Shown here in pieces: positions 24,431-33,349 of a DNA stretch of 54,301 nucleotides. The notes under the pieces are model-generated. The model did not search any database and had not been told where the DNA came from. It was given only the letters and a program-made list of their open reading frames with translations. Source of the stretch: Deltaproteobacteria bacterium. Its GTDB lineage: Bacteria > Desulfobacterota > Syntrophia > Syntrophales > UBA8958. The DNA is taken from the NCBI GenBank assembly GCA_029553375.1, contig JAKPCH010000090.1, positions 1 through 54,301 of the forward strand. The letters run 5' to 3'. The position numbers and the translations under genes were made by a program. The stretch's first letter is position 1. Each line of letters begins with the position of its first letter.

Positions 24431-25259
24431 CGAGGATCGCCAAGAGCTCCCGACCGTAACGACCCGCCTTTTCCTCGGAAAGGACGCCTCTGACGGCCTC
24501 CGGCGTCGCCTCGGCAGCCGCCAGGCGGAGGAGCTCCGAGTCAGACAGGACCATGAAGATGGCCCTGTCCATCCCCTTGGCCCTCTGAAACCGCCAGCGG
24601 TAGAGATGCTCCAGACGCCGCTGCTGCCGCGCCGTAAGATCGTAAAAGCCGGGTATCCGCGTGTGCCCGTTCCGGTCGAAGGTCCTCTCCTGCCACGTCA
24701 CCTCGGCGATCTCCCCGAAGACCCGCTCCGCTTCCGCCACCAGTCCCCTCGCCGCGATTTCCGCCTCGAGCCTCCTCCGGAGGGGTTCCAAAAAAGCGAC
24801 GTCCCGAACGGCATAACGGATCTGAGTCTCCGTGAGGGGTCTTAAGTCCCAGCGCGAACGTTGGACCTTGCGTTCCTTCTCTAGGGTGACCCCGAGGACG
24901 TCGCCGACCAGGCCGGCGAGGGAAAGGCGGCCGCAGCCCAAAAGGGAGGCGGCACGGTAGGTGTCGAAGATGTTGGCGAAGTCGAAACCGTAATCCCTCT
25001 TCAGGATCCGGATGTCGTTGTCCCCGGCGTGGAGGACCTTGAGGATCCCGGGGTCCCTGAAGATCCTGCCGAGACAGGAGAGGTCTCGTTCCTGGAGGGG
25101 ATCGAAGAGGTAGGTTTTCTTCTCCACGCAGATCTGGATGAGGCAGAGTTTCTCCCGGAAATAGCGGAAAGAATCGTATTCCGTATCGATTGCGACGGCG
25201 GCGGCCCGCACGGCGGCCTCAAAGAGGCTCTCCTCGGCCCCTTGGCCGTCAACCCACAT
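24420..25259 (-). CDS. rnd: Ribonuclease D-like 3'-5' exonuclease
   Basis: 279 residues. DEDDy exonuclease motifs: DTEYDSFRY (metal-binding Asp/Glu), HAGDNDIRILKRDYG and YAVRDV with the catalytic Tyr. A C-terminal helical HRDC-like region follows (LTARQQRRLEHLYRWRFQRA). RNase D trims 3' ends of stable RNAs such as tRNA precursors. ATG 25259 is preferred; the frame also allows TTG 25283 with slightly more N-terminal sequence. It is convergent with dctM. Confidence 0.9.
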   Translation of the reverse strand: MWVDGQGAEESLFEAAVRAAAVAIDTEYDSFRYFREKLCLIQICVEKKTYLFDPLQERDLSCLGRIFRDPGILKVLHAGDNDIRILKRDYGFDFANIFDTYRAASLLGCGRLSLAGLVGDVLGVTLEKERKVQRSRWDLRPLTETQIRYAVRDVAFLEPLRRRLEAEIAARGLVAEAERVFGEIAEVTWQERTFDRNGHTRIPGFYDLTARQQRRLEHLYRWRFQRAKGMDRAIFMVLSDSELLRLAAAEATPEAVRGVLSEEKAGRYGRELLAILVNA

Positions 25260-25442
25260 CCAATCCTGCCAGAAATCCTCCAACGGCCTGCAGCTCCTTC
25301 TTCCCGAGTCGCACCCTTATAGGGCACAAAGATATATCCGTCAAGGTGCCGGACGGCGAAAAAAGGCTGGATATTTGTCGGAGTTTGTAATAGAGAGGGC
25401 ATTCATTCCCTGTCTATAAGGAGGTCCGACGTTTAGGAGTAT

Positions 25443-26747
25443 ATGAGATTCGATATCGCCCGGGCCGGCAGCGGCCTTACCTACGAGATAAGAAACATCG
25501 TCAACGTGGCCAACAGGCTGCAGGAATTAGGCGTTGAGGTGCACTGGGAAAACATCGGCGATCCCGTTCTCAAGGGGGAGCATATCCCCGACTGGATGAA
25601 GGAGATCCTCAGCGACATCATCAAGGACGACCTCTCCTTCGCCTATTCCCCTACCCAGGGGATGGATAAGACCCGCGATTACCTGGTCGGGCGGGTCAAC
25701 CGCCGGGGCAAGGCCCAGATAACCAAAGACGACATCATCTTCTTCAACGGCCTCGGGGACGCCATCGCCAGAGCCTACAGCGCCATCCGGGTCGACGCCC
25801 GTGTCATCGTCCCCGAACCGACCTATTCGACCCACTTCCTCGCCGAGGTGCTCCACGCCTCCTTCCCCCCGAACAGCTACCGGATGAACCCATACAGCAA
25901 CTGGCATCCGGACCTCCGGGAACTGGAACAGAAGGTCAAGAGCCATCACTCCATCGTGGGGATCCTGGTGATCAACCCGGACAACCCGACGGGCTTCGTC
26001 TACCCGCCGGAGACGCTGCAGCAAATCGTCCGAATAGCCAAGGAATACGATCTTTTTCTTATCTTCGACGAGACCTACATCAACATGGTCTACAACGGAA
26101 AGACGACGGTCCCCCTCTCCGACATCATCGAGGACGTCCCAGGCTTCAGCATGAAGGGTATCTCCAAGGAGTTCCCCTGGCCCGGGGCGCGGTGCGGGTG
26201 GATAGAGGTGTACAACGCCCACCGGGACGAGACCTTCGCCCGTTACATCGATATCATCCTCAAGCAGAAGATGTCCGAGGTGTGCTCCACCACCCTGCCC
26301 CAGATCTCCATCCCCCTCATCATGGAACACCCCGAGTACAAAAACTATCTCAACGAAAGGATCCGTCACTACGAGCGCCTGTCGAACATCGCCTACAACC
26401 TCCTCAAGGACGTCCCCTGCCTCATCGTCAACAAGACCAACGGCGCCTTCTACATGACGGCCGTCTTCAACGAGGCCTTCCTGAACAACCGCCAGACCCT
26501 CCCCATAAGACACCGGGAGGTCAAGGAGTTCGTGGAAGAGCTCGTCAGCCAGAAGATCGAGCTGGACAAACGCTTCGTCTATTACCTCCTGGCCTCGACG
26601 GGTATCTGCGTCGTTCCCCTCACCTCCTTCTTCACGAACCTCCAGGGGTTCCGCATGACCCTCCTGGAGAAGGATGAGGCGAAGTTCGAACAGATCGTCA
26701 AGACCATCGCCGAAAAGGTGGTGGAGTACATAGACTCTTCCCGCTGA
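25443..26747 (+). CDS. Class I/II PLP-dependent aminotransferase
   Basis: 434 residues, fold type I. Motifs: GLGDAIARAYSAI cofactor region, NPDNPTGFVYPPETL, IFDETYINMVYNGK and the PLP lysine in GISKEFPWPGARCGWIE. It resembles aspartate/alanine-type aminotransferases of anaerobes, but the N terminus and the FPWPG active-site sequence are unusual and the substrate is not evident. AGGAG lies just upstream. It stands alone, with a strong terminator after it. The leader (25378-25430) contains GTCGGA/TCCGAC, which could pair around the region before the start. Confidence 0.87.
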   Translation: MRFDIARAGSGLTYEIRNIVNVANRLQELGVEVHWENIGDPVLKGEHIPDWMKEILSDIIKDDLSFAYSPTQGMDKTRDYLVGRVNRRGKAQITKDDIIFFNGLGDAIARAYSAIRVDARVIVPEPTYSTHFLAEVLHASFPPNSYRMNPYSNWHPDLRELEQKVKSHHSIVGILVINPDNPTGFVYPPETLQQIVRIAKEYDLFLIFDETYINMVYNGKTTVPLSDIIEDVPGFSMKGISKEFPWPGARCGWIEVYNAHRDETFARYIDIILKQKMSEVCSTTLPQISIPLIMEHPEYKNYLNERIRHYERLSNIAYNLLKDVPCLIVNKTNGAFYMTAVFNEAFLNNRQTLPIRHREVKEFVEELVSQKIELDKRFVYYLLASTGICVVPLTSFFTNLQGFRMTLLEKDEAKFEQIVKTIAEKVVEYIDSSR

Positions 26748-26768
26748 CCCGATCACGCGACCATGGCG

Positions 26769-26797
26769 ACCCCCGGGCTCCCCGGGGGTTTTTGTTT
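26769..26797 (+). terminator. Rho-independent terminator of the aminotransferase gene
   Basis: Nine-bp stem ACCCCCGGG / CCCGGGGGT with loop CTC, then TTTTGTTTG. Confidence 0.93.
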
Positions 26798-26862
26798 GTG
26801 ATTGCAAATGACGGCCTCTTGGCGTATGGGCTTCACCATATCCGGCCAAGGAGGATGGGTCC

Positions 26863-28464
26863 ATGAAGGTGCAGTGCCTGGGAGCGGCCCGTACGGTCAC
26901 GGGTTCCTGTTTCGTCGTCACGACGGGGGAAAACCGTTTCGCCGTCGATTGCGGTCTCCACCAGGGTGGGGCGGAGACGGAGAGGCGAAACTGGCAGATC
27001 GGCCCCTACCGGCCCGGCGAGCTGGACTTCATCCTCATCACCCATGCCCACCTGGATCACACGGGTCTCCTGCCGCGCCTCGTCGCCGCCGGTTACCGGG
27101 GACCCGTCTATGCCACCCCGCCCACGGCGGATCTCCTCAAGATCATGCTCCTCGACAGTGCCCACATCCAGGAGATGGAGGCCCTCTGGAAGAGCAGAAA
27201 AAGGCTCCGTCACGGCGAGAAGGGCGTGGATCCCCTCTATACCATATCGGACGCCGAGAAGACCCTGGGGCTCATCAAGACGGTCCGTTATGAAGAGTCC
27301 CTTAACCCCTGCCGGGGCGTGAAGGTGACTTTCCGTGACGCCGGGCACATCTTGGGTGCCGCCCTCCTCGACATGGAAGTGGAAGAGGACGGGATCACCA
27401 CGAGGACCATCTTTTCCGGCGACATAGGACGTCCCGCCCAGCTCATCGTCAAGGACCCGGTGACGCCCGGGGAGGCCGATTTTCTCTTCATGGAGTCCAC
27501 GTACGGCAACCGGGACCATAAAAGCGAAAAGGACAGCCTCGACGAGCTGGCCGAGGCCGTGTCATACAGCTACAGCCGCGGCGAGAAGGTCATCATTCCC
27601 GCCTTCGCCGTGGAGAGGACTCAGGAGATGATATACTGTTTCCATCTCCTCGACAGAGACGGACGCCTGCCCAAGGACATGCCCGTCTATGTCGACAGCC
27701 CCCTGGCGATCCAGGCCACGGAGATCTTCCGCCGCTGGGCCGAATACTTCGACGACGAGGCCCAGGCCCTGCTGAAAGCACATGAAGACCCCCTGACCCT
27801 GCCCCAGCTGCGCCTCACGCGAACCACCTCCGAATCCATCGGGATCAATGAAACCCCCGGGCCGGCCGTGGTCATCTCCGCCAGCGGCATGGCCGACGCG
27901 GGTCGGATAAAACACCACCTGCGCCACAATCTCTGGCGGGAAGGCGCCAGTGTCGTCTTCGTCGGTTTCCAGGCCCAGGGCACCACGGGACGAAGGATCG
28001 TGGAGGGGGCACAGCGGGTGCGCATCTTCAACGAAGACGTGGCCGTCAAGGCAAGGATCTTCACCATCAACGGCTTCTCCGCCCACGCGGGGCAAAGCCA
28101 ACTCATCCGTTGGCTCGGCAACTTCACCTCCCCGAGGCTCCAGGTCTTTCTCGTCCACGGTGAACACACGGCCCAACTGGCCTTGGCGGAGAAGATCAGG
28201 GAGACCTACGGACTGCCAGTCTTGATCCCCGACCATCTCGAGGAATTGACCCTCAAGAAGGGCGAGATCCCGGCGCGGATACCCGCCGCGGAGAGAGCGG
28301 CACCCCCCGTGAACTGGCAAGAGGTTCTCGAAGGACTGGCCGCCGCCGTCGAAGATCTCCGCTGCCACCGGGCCGCCCTCGAGGCCTTGCCCCGTGAGGA
28401 ACAGCTCCTCCTCCGGGAGAGGATCGAATCGCTCATGCCCTTCCTGTCACGATACAGGGCCTGA
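26863..28464 (+). CDS. MBL-fold beta-CASP RNA-processing exonuclease
   Basis: 533 residues. The metallo-beta-lactamase core has HAHLDHTG (His61, His63, Asp65, His66), DAGHILGAA and FSGDIGR. The beta-CASP insert has AFAVERTQEM and VISASGMADAGRIKHHL. The C-terminal metal motif NGFSAHAGQSQLIRW and VHGE close the domain. Family members (Ysh1/CPSF73-like, TTHA0252) cleave RNA. A divergent tail of about 70 residues follows. The first codon is preceded by AAGGAGG. Confidence 0.93.
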   Translation: MKVQCLGAARTVTGSCFVVTTGENRFAVDCGLHQGGAETERRNWQIGPYRPGELDFILITHAHLDHTGLLPRLVAAGYRGPVYATPPTADLLKIMLLDSAHIQEMEALWKSRKRLRHGEKGVDPLYTISDAEKTLGLIKTVRYEESLNPCRGVKVTFRDAGHILGAALLDMEVEEDGITTRTIFSGDIGRPAQLIVKDPVTPGEADFLFMESTYGNRDHKSEKDSLDELAEAVSYSYSRGEKVIIPAFAVERTQEMIYCFHLLDRDGRLPKDMPVYVDSPLAIQATEIFRRWAEYFDDEAQALLKAHEDPLTLPQLRLTRTTSESIGINETPGPAVVISASGMADAGRIKHHLRHNLWREGASVVFVGFQAQGTTGRRIVEGAQRVRIFNEDVAVKARIFTINGFSAHAGQSQLIRWLGNFTSPRLQVFLVHGEHTAQLALAEKIRETYGLPVLIPDHLEELTLKKGEIPARIPAAERAAPPVNWQEVLEGLAAAVEDLRCHRAALEALPREEQLLLRERIESLMPFLSRYRA

Positions 28465-28492
28465 ACGGAGTCGATTGAACCCCCCCTCGGGC

Positions 28493-29041
28493 CTACTCGT
28501 AGTGGAAATCGGCGATGATGTGGAGACGGGAGATCTTCATGGCGGCGGGGAGGGGATCGAAGGGGGCGGCGGACCGGACGACGCGCAAGGCCCCTTCGTC
28601 CAAGAGGGGAAACCCCGATGAGGAGGCCACGAAGTAATCCACCAACCCGCCCCGGTCGTCGATGGAAAACCGGACGGTGGCCACACCCTTCTCACCCTTG
28701 GCGACGGCCACTTCCGGGTAGATCCATCGTTCCTCGATCCTCCTTTTGACCTTCATCAGATAGTCCCGATAGCGGCGGTCGCCGCCGTCCATGCGAACAA
28801 CGGCCTCCCTGGGCGCCCCCCCGGACGGCTTTGCCACGGCGTCCGTTTCCTTGGCCTCCTGCTGGGAGGGCGTTTCCGCCTCGGGGACGTAAGGCTGGAG
28901 ATCAACCCTCATGACCTGTCCCGTAACCGTCACCCCCTGAGGCAGATCGGCCGTCAGGGGTATGGCAAGGACGCACAAGTGGGCGGCGGCGGAGACCAGC
29001 GCGGCGACGATGAACGGCCTATGTCTTTTCCCTGCCTTCAT
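28493..29041 (-). CDS. TonB-family periplasmic protein
   Basis: 182 residues: an N-terminal membrane anchor (about 9-29), a short Pro/Glu-rich linker and a TonB-like C-terminal domain (YRDYLMKVKRRIEERWIYPEVAVAKGEKGVATVRFSIDDRGGL…SSSGFPLLDEGALRVVRSAAPFDPLP). TonB proteins link inner-membrane energy to outer-membrane receptors. No exbB/exbD partner or receptor lies nearby, so it may serve another envelope role. It is divergent from the cdaA fusion gene. Confidence 0.88.
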   Translation of the reverse strand: MKAGKRHRPFIVAALVSAAAHLCVLAIPLTADLPQGVTVTGQVMRVDLQPYVPEAETPSQQEAKETDAVAKPSGGAPREAVVRMDGGDRRYRDYLMKVKRRIEERWIYPEVAVAKGEKGVATVRFSIDDRGGLVDYFVASSSGFPLLDEGALRVVRSAAPFDPLPAAMKISRLHIIADFHYE

Positions 29042-29090
29042 AAACTCACCCGAATATAGATAAAGGGCGAGGGAAATTCAACGCCCGATC

Positions 29091-29119
29091 TTGACTTTGC
29101 CGCCCGTCTCCCCTACCAT
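29091..29119 (+). promoter_or_regulatory. Promoter of the cyclase-YbbR gene (predicted leaderless)
   Basis: TTGACT (29091-29096), a 17-base spacer, TACCAT (29114-29119). Transcription should start about two bases before the ATG at 29128, and there is no Shine-Dalgarno. Confidence 0.5.
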
Positions 29120-29127
29120 CGGTCCCT

Positions 29128-30585
29128 ATGATTGAAACGGCCTCTCAAGTCCTCAAGGGAATCCACGTCAAAGATCTCGTCGATATAGTTATCCTGACGG
29201 TCATGATATCGGCCCTCCTTGTCTGGTTCAAGAAAAGGGCCTCCCGCTTCGTCCTCATCGGGATCAGCGTCTTGGGTGTGATCTACTTCCTCGCCCGGTC
29301 TTTCCACCTTTACCTCACCACGCAGGTCCTCCACGGCTTCTTCGCCATCTTCCTCTTCGTGGTGGTGGTGATCTTTCAGGAGGATCTGCGGCGTCTCTTC
29401 GAACGACTGGCCCTCATCGGCCCCTTCGGCAAGAGCCGCCGCATAAATGATCCCGATCGGGCCGATCGGTCGGACGCGATCGTCGGGGCCGTCGAAAACA
29501 TGGCCAGGAAAAAAATCGGGGCCCTCATCGTGATCAAGGGCAGGGACCCCTTGGATCGCCACCTCACGGGCGGTGTCGCCCTTGACGGCCTCGTCAGCCA
29601 GCCCCTTCTGGAAAGCATTTTCGATCCCCACAGTCCCGGACACGACGGGGCCGTAATCGTCGAGGGGCCGCGCATCTCCCGTTTCGGTTGCCACCTGCCC
29701 CTCTCCACCTCGGCGGACACAACGGGACGCCGCGGCCTCCGCCACACGGCGGCCCTCGGCCTCGCCGAACGCTCCGACGCCTTGTGCATCGTCTGTTCCG
29801 AGGAACGAGGAACCATCTCGATCGCCCGTGGTGAAACCATCGAGACCTTGAGCAGGGCGCAGGACCTCAGAGACATCCTGAAAGGCGTCACCGGTCAGGA
29901 GCCTGCCTCGAGGAAGACCTCGTGGGTGGGGACGTGGCTGAGAAAAAACACCCGGGAAAAGGCCATCGCCTTCGGCCTGGCCTGTCTATTGTGGGTCATG
30001 TTCGGATACCAGCGGGAACCGGTTTACCGGGAATTCCCGGTCCCCATAGAATACGCCAACGTCACAGGCGACATCGTCATCGAAGAGGCCAAAACGCCTT
30101 TCATCCGCGTCGTTCTCGCCGGTTCGCCCCATTCCTTCGACCTTATCAATCCCCAGCAGTTGAAGATCTCCCTGAACATGTCCCAGGTGCGGGAAGGATC
30201 CCAGGAAATGATGTTGACGCGGGACATGGTCCGCGGCCTCCCTTCGGATCTCACCGTCGCGTCCATGACGCCCGTCTCCGTCACCGTCAGCGCCAGACGC
30301 CTCGTAAACGCCGTCCTCCCCGTGGAGGTAGTGACGAAGGGCAAACCACCCGACAGGATCGCCATCACCAAGATCACCGTGCACCCTTCCACTATCCAGG
30401 TCCTGTTACCCCAGGGTCCGCAGGCCGGCCGACCCCCCCTCCAGACCTATCCCGTCGATCTCTCCCAGATCAGGGAATCTACCAGCCTGGAGGTCCCCCT
30501 ACTTTTGCCCCCCAACATCGTTTTTGCGAAAGACAAGAAACCCGTGGTACGGGTAACGGTGACCGTCCGGGCAAGAAGGCCCTGA
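29128..30585 (+). CDS. cdaA: Diadenylate cyclase (CdaA) fused to YbbR (CdaR) domains
   Basis: 485 residues. Three N-terminal membrane helices (about 18-84) and a DAC domain (about 105-255) with DGA (173-175) and the second ATP motif GLRHTAALGL (205-207) make it a CdaA-type enzyme producing c-di-AMP. The second motif is RHT instead of the usual RHR. A fourth helix (about 279-294) leads to two YbbR-type repeats (about 305-385 and 395-480), expected outside the membrane. In Firmicutes the cyclase and its YbbR regulator CdaR are separate neighbouring genes; here they are one chain. Codon 1 is close to the predicted transcript start. Confidence 0.9.
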   Translation: MIETASQVLKGIHVKDLVDIVILTVMISALLVWFKKRASRFVLIGISVLGVIYFLARSFHLYLTTQVLHGFFAIFLFVVVVIFQEDLRRLFERLALIGPFGKSRRINDPDRADRSDAIVGAVENMARKKIGALIVIKGRDPLDRHLTGGVALDGLVSQPLLESIFDPHSPGHDGAVIVEGPRISRFGCHLPLSTSADTTGRRGLRHTAALGLAERSDALCIVCSEERGTISIARGETIETLSRAQDLRDILKGVTGQEPASRKTSWVGTWLRKNTREKAIAFGLACLLWVMFGYQREPVYREFPVPIEYANVTGDIVIEEAKTPFIRVVLAGSPHSFDLINPQQLKISLNMSQVREGSQEMMLTRDMVRGLPSDLTVASMTPVSVTVSARRLVNAVLPVEVVTKGKPPDRIAITKITVHPSTIQVLLPQGPQAGRPPLQTYPVDLSQIRESTSLEVPLLLPPNIVFAKDKKPVVRVTVTVRARRP

Positions 30586-30679
30586 CAGCCCGGAAGCGAA
30601 CGGCGCCGATGCAAAAGGGCTTGTGCGGGTATCGAGAATAGAATATAGGAGTGTCAAAACATTCAGGGAGGACGAGAAA

Positions 30680-31159
30680 ATGAGCGTGTTCAGGGGCAGC
30701 GATATCGTGGAATTCGCCATCCGCGTGGAAGAAAACGGGGAGAACTTTTACCGGTACGCCATTCAGCTCGCCAAGGACGAGGAAACGAAGAAGATGTTTT
30801 CCCTCCTGGCGGACCAGGAGAAACAGCATCAGAAGGTCTTTCGCCGCATCTTCGCCGCCATGGAGAAATACACCCCCCCCGAGACATACGACGGCGAATA
30901 CGCCGCCTATCTCCACAACTACATCGACGGGAACGTGATCTTCGACAAGAAGGCCCTGGACGAAGAGTTCGCCAAGATCAAGGACGTGGCGGCGGCGTTG
31001 GATTTCGCCATCAAGAGGGAGCTGGACTCGATGCTCTACTACCACGAGATCAAGCGTCTGGTGCCGGAGAACGAGCACACCGTCATCGAGGACATCATCG
31101 AGGAAGAGAGGAAACACTTCAAGGGCCTCTCCAAACTTCGTCAACGGTACGTCAAATAA
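30680..31159 (+). CDS. Ferritin-like / rubrerythrin-family diiron protein
   Basis: 160 residues forming a four-helix bundle with EENGENFYRYA, DQEKQHQKVFRRIF, YYHEIKRL and EEERKHFKGL, giving the paired Glu/His ligands of a diiron site. There is no C-terminal rubredoxin domain, so it is an erythrin/sulerythrin-like form. The family reduces peroxide or stores iron in anaerobes. ATG 30680 has GGGAGGACG upstream; a longer frame from 30623 lacks this. It lies 9 bases before the aminotransferase gene and may be in its operon. Confidence 0.87.
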   Translation: MSVFRGSDIVEFAIRVEENGENFYRYAIQLAKDEETKKMFSLLADQEKQHQKVFRRIFAAMEKYTPPETYDGEYAAYLHNYIDGNVIFDKKALDEEFAKIKDVAAALDFAIKRELDSMLYYHEIKRLVPENEHTVIEDIIEEERKHFKGLSKLRQRYVK

Positions 31160-31168
31160 GAGGGGCCC

Positions 31169-32515
31169 ATGAGCGGAGGCGATACCCAGGGCCGGGTATT
31201 CTACCGAAACCTGAGGAAGGTTTATCCCGTCGCGGCCCGCGGGGAGGGCATCTATATCTATGATACGGAAGGGAAGGCCTACATAGACGGTTCCGGCGGG
31301 GCGGCCGTGGCCTCCATAGGCCACGGCGTCAAGGAGATCGCCTCGGCCATGGCGGCCCAGCTCGACCTCCTCGCCTTCTGTCACGGTTCCCAGTTTACCT
31401 CCCGGGCGGCCGTCGACCTGGCGGAGAAGCTCCTGGCCATGTCACCGCCGGGGATGAACCGGGTGTACTTTCTCTCGGGCGGTTCCGAGGCCGTGGAGAC
31501 GGCCGTCAAAATGGCCCGCCAGTACCAGTCGGACCGGGGCAAACCAACGAAATACAAGGTCATTTCGAGGTGGACCAGTTTCCATGGCAATACCCTGGGG
31601 GCCCTGGCCCTTGGGGGTCACACGGGGAGGAGGCGCTATTACCTACCCCTGATCCCCCATACGCCACACATCGTCCCGGCTTACTGCTACCGCTGTCCCT
31701 ACGGAAGGACACCGGAGACGTGCCGTCTCGAATGCGCCGACGCCCTGGAGGAGGCGATCCTCTACGAGGGGCCCGACTCCGTGTCGGCCTTCCTGGCCGA
31801 ACCTGTCGTCGGGGCCACCGCCGGCTGCCTCGTCCCCAAGGACGGTTACTTCCAGCGTATCCGGGAGATCTGCGACCGTTACGACTGTCTCCTCATCGCC
31901 GACGAGGTCATGACGGGCATCGGCCGGACGGGTAGAAACTTCGCCCTCGATCATTGGGGGGTGAGACCGGACATGATCGTCTGCGCCAAGGGCCTCGGGG
32001 CGGGCTACTATCCCATCAACGCCGTGGTGACGACGGAGGAGATCCACCGGGTGATCAAGGAAGGCAACGGGATTTTCGTCCACGGCCACACCTACAGCCA
32101 GAACCCCCTGGGGTGCGCCGCCGCCCTGGCGGTCCTCGCCTACATCGAAAGACACGACCTGGTGAGGAGGTCCGCCGAGATGGGCGCCTATCTCCTCGAG
32201 GGACTGCGCCGTCTGGAAGAAATTCCCATCGTCGGCGACGTCAGGGGTCTGGGTCTCTTCGCCGGCGTGGAGTTCGTCGTCGACAAGGAGAAGAAGACCC
32301 CCTTCGACCCCTCCCTGAAGGTCAACACCGTCATCGCCAACAAGGCCTTCGCCAAGGGGCTCATCGTCTACCCGGGCGGGGGAGGCGCCGATGGCATCCG
32401 GGGGGACCATGTCCTCATCGCGCCCCCCTTCACCATCGAGGAAGGACAGATCGACACCCTCGTCGAGATCCTCGGCGAGGCCGTCCTGGAAACGGAACGG
32501 GACCTGAGACGATAG
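31169..32515 (+). CDS. Class III omega-amino acid aminotransferase
   Basis: 448 residues. Motifs: GGSEAVETAVKMARQY, RWTSFHGNTLGALALGG, ADEVMTGIGRTG and the PLP lysine in CAKGLGAGYYPI. Class III enzymes transfer terminal amino groups to pyruvate or 2-oxoglutarate. Two nearby Cys motifs (CYRCPYGRTPETCRLEC) are common in this subgroup. Its stop codon directly abuts the start of the Kce gene, so the two are one operon. This suggests deamination of an amino acid in the same pathway. Confidence 0.93.
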   Translation: MSGGDTQGRVFYRNLRKVYPVAARGEGIYIYDTEGKAYIDGSGGAAVASIGHGVKEIASAMAAQLDLLAFCHGSQFTSRAAVDLAEKLLAMSPPGMNRVYFLSGGSEAVETAVKMARQYQSDRGKPTKYKVISRWTSFHGNTLGALALGGHTGRRRYYLPLIPHTPHIVPAYCYRCPYGRTPETCRLECADALEEAILYEGPDSVSAFLAEPVVGATAGCLVPKDGYFQRIREICDRYDCLLIADEVMTGIGRTGRNFALDHWGVRPDMIVCAKGLGAGYYPINAVVTTEEIHRVIKEGNGIFVHGHTYSQNPLGCAAALAVLAYIERHDLVRRSAEMGAYLLEGLRRLEEIPIVGDVRGLGLFAGVEFVVDKEKKTPFDPSLKVNTVIANKAFAKGLIVYPGGGGADGIRGDHVLIAPPFTIEEGQIDTLVEILGEAVLETERDLRR

Positions 32516-33349
32516 ATGGACAAGGTCATCATCACCGCCGCCATTACGGGGAGCCGCATGATGAGGGACGTGGCCCCTTATATCCCCATCACACCCGAGG
32601 AGATCTTCCTGTCCGCCTACGAGGCCTGGCAGGCGGGGGCCGCGATCTGCCACCTCCATGTCCGGGACCCGGAAACGGGTCTCGGGAGCCAGGACGTGGG
32701 GCTTTTCCGCCGGGTGGTGGAACCCCTGAGGGAAAAGACGGACTTGATCCTGAGCCTCACCACCAGCGGCATACCGGGCCGGAACCTCCCCGTGGAGGAG
32801 AGACTGGCCCCCCTGTGCCTGAAACCGGAACTCGCCTCCTTCGACGCCGGTTCCATCAACTTAGGGGGCGACGTCTTCATCAACACCCCCGATTTCCTCG
32901 ATCGGGCGGCGGCGGCCATGAAAGAGGCGGGGGTGAAACCGGAGATCGAGATCTTCGACCTGGGCATGATGGTGACGGCCCTCAGGATGAGGAAGGAGGG
33001 AAAACTGGAGGATCCCCTCCACTTTCAGTTCGTCATGGGCACCCCCTGGGGGGCGCCGGCCACCCCCAAGGCCCTCCTTCACCTCCACGACCATCTTCCG
33101 GAAAGGTGCACCTGGTCCGTCATCGGTATCGGCAGCGGCCACCTCCCTATGGCCATGATGGGCCTCATCATGGGGGGTCACATCCGGGTGGGAATGGAGG
33201 ACAATATCTACCTGCGCCGCGGCGTCCCGGCCAAGACCAACGCCGAACTGGTGGAGCGGGTCGTGCGCCTGGCCCGGGAGTACGGCCGGGAGATCTCGAC
33301 CCCCGCCGAGGCCCGCTCCCTTTTGCACCTGCCCCCCTTCAAGCGGTGA
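32516..33349 (+). CDS. Beta-keto acid cleavage enzyme (Kce/BKACE family)
   Basis: 277 residues, a zinc-dependent TIM barrel. HLHVRDP (His46, His48), FVMGTPWGAP, SVIGIGSGHLPM and GGHIRVGMEDN are the family landmarks. BKACE enzymes condense a beta-keto acid with acetyl-CoA and split it into acetoacetate and a CoA ester. The founding member acts on 3-keto-5-aminohexanoate in lysine fermentation. The substrate here is unknown. It overlaps the nitrilase start by four bases (GTGA). Confidence 0.92.
   Translation: MDKVIITAAITGSRMMRDVAPYIPITPEEIFLSAYEAWQAGAAICHLHVRDPETGLGSQDVGLFRRVVEPLREKTDLILSLTTSGIPGRNLPVEERLAPLCLKPELASFDAGSINLGGDVFINTPDFLDRAAAAMKEAGVKPEIEIFDLGMMVTALRMRKEGKLEDPLHFQFVMGTPWGAPATPKALLHLHDHLPERCTWSVIGIGSGHLPMAMMGLIMGGHIRVGMEDNIYLRRGVPAKTNAELVERVVRLAREYGREISTPAEARSLLHLPPFKR

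Noticed and set aside
31954-33345. A long plus-strand frame joined to the nitrilase gene
   Set aside because: The upstream part is an out-of-frame reading of the aminotransferase and Kce genes. The real start is GTG 33346 coupled to the Kce stop.
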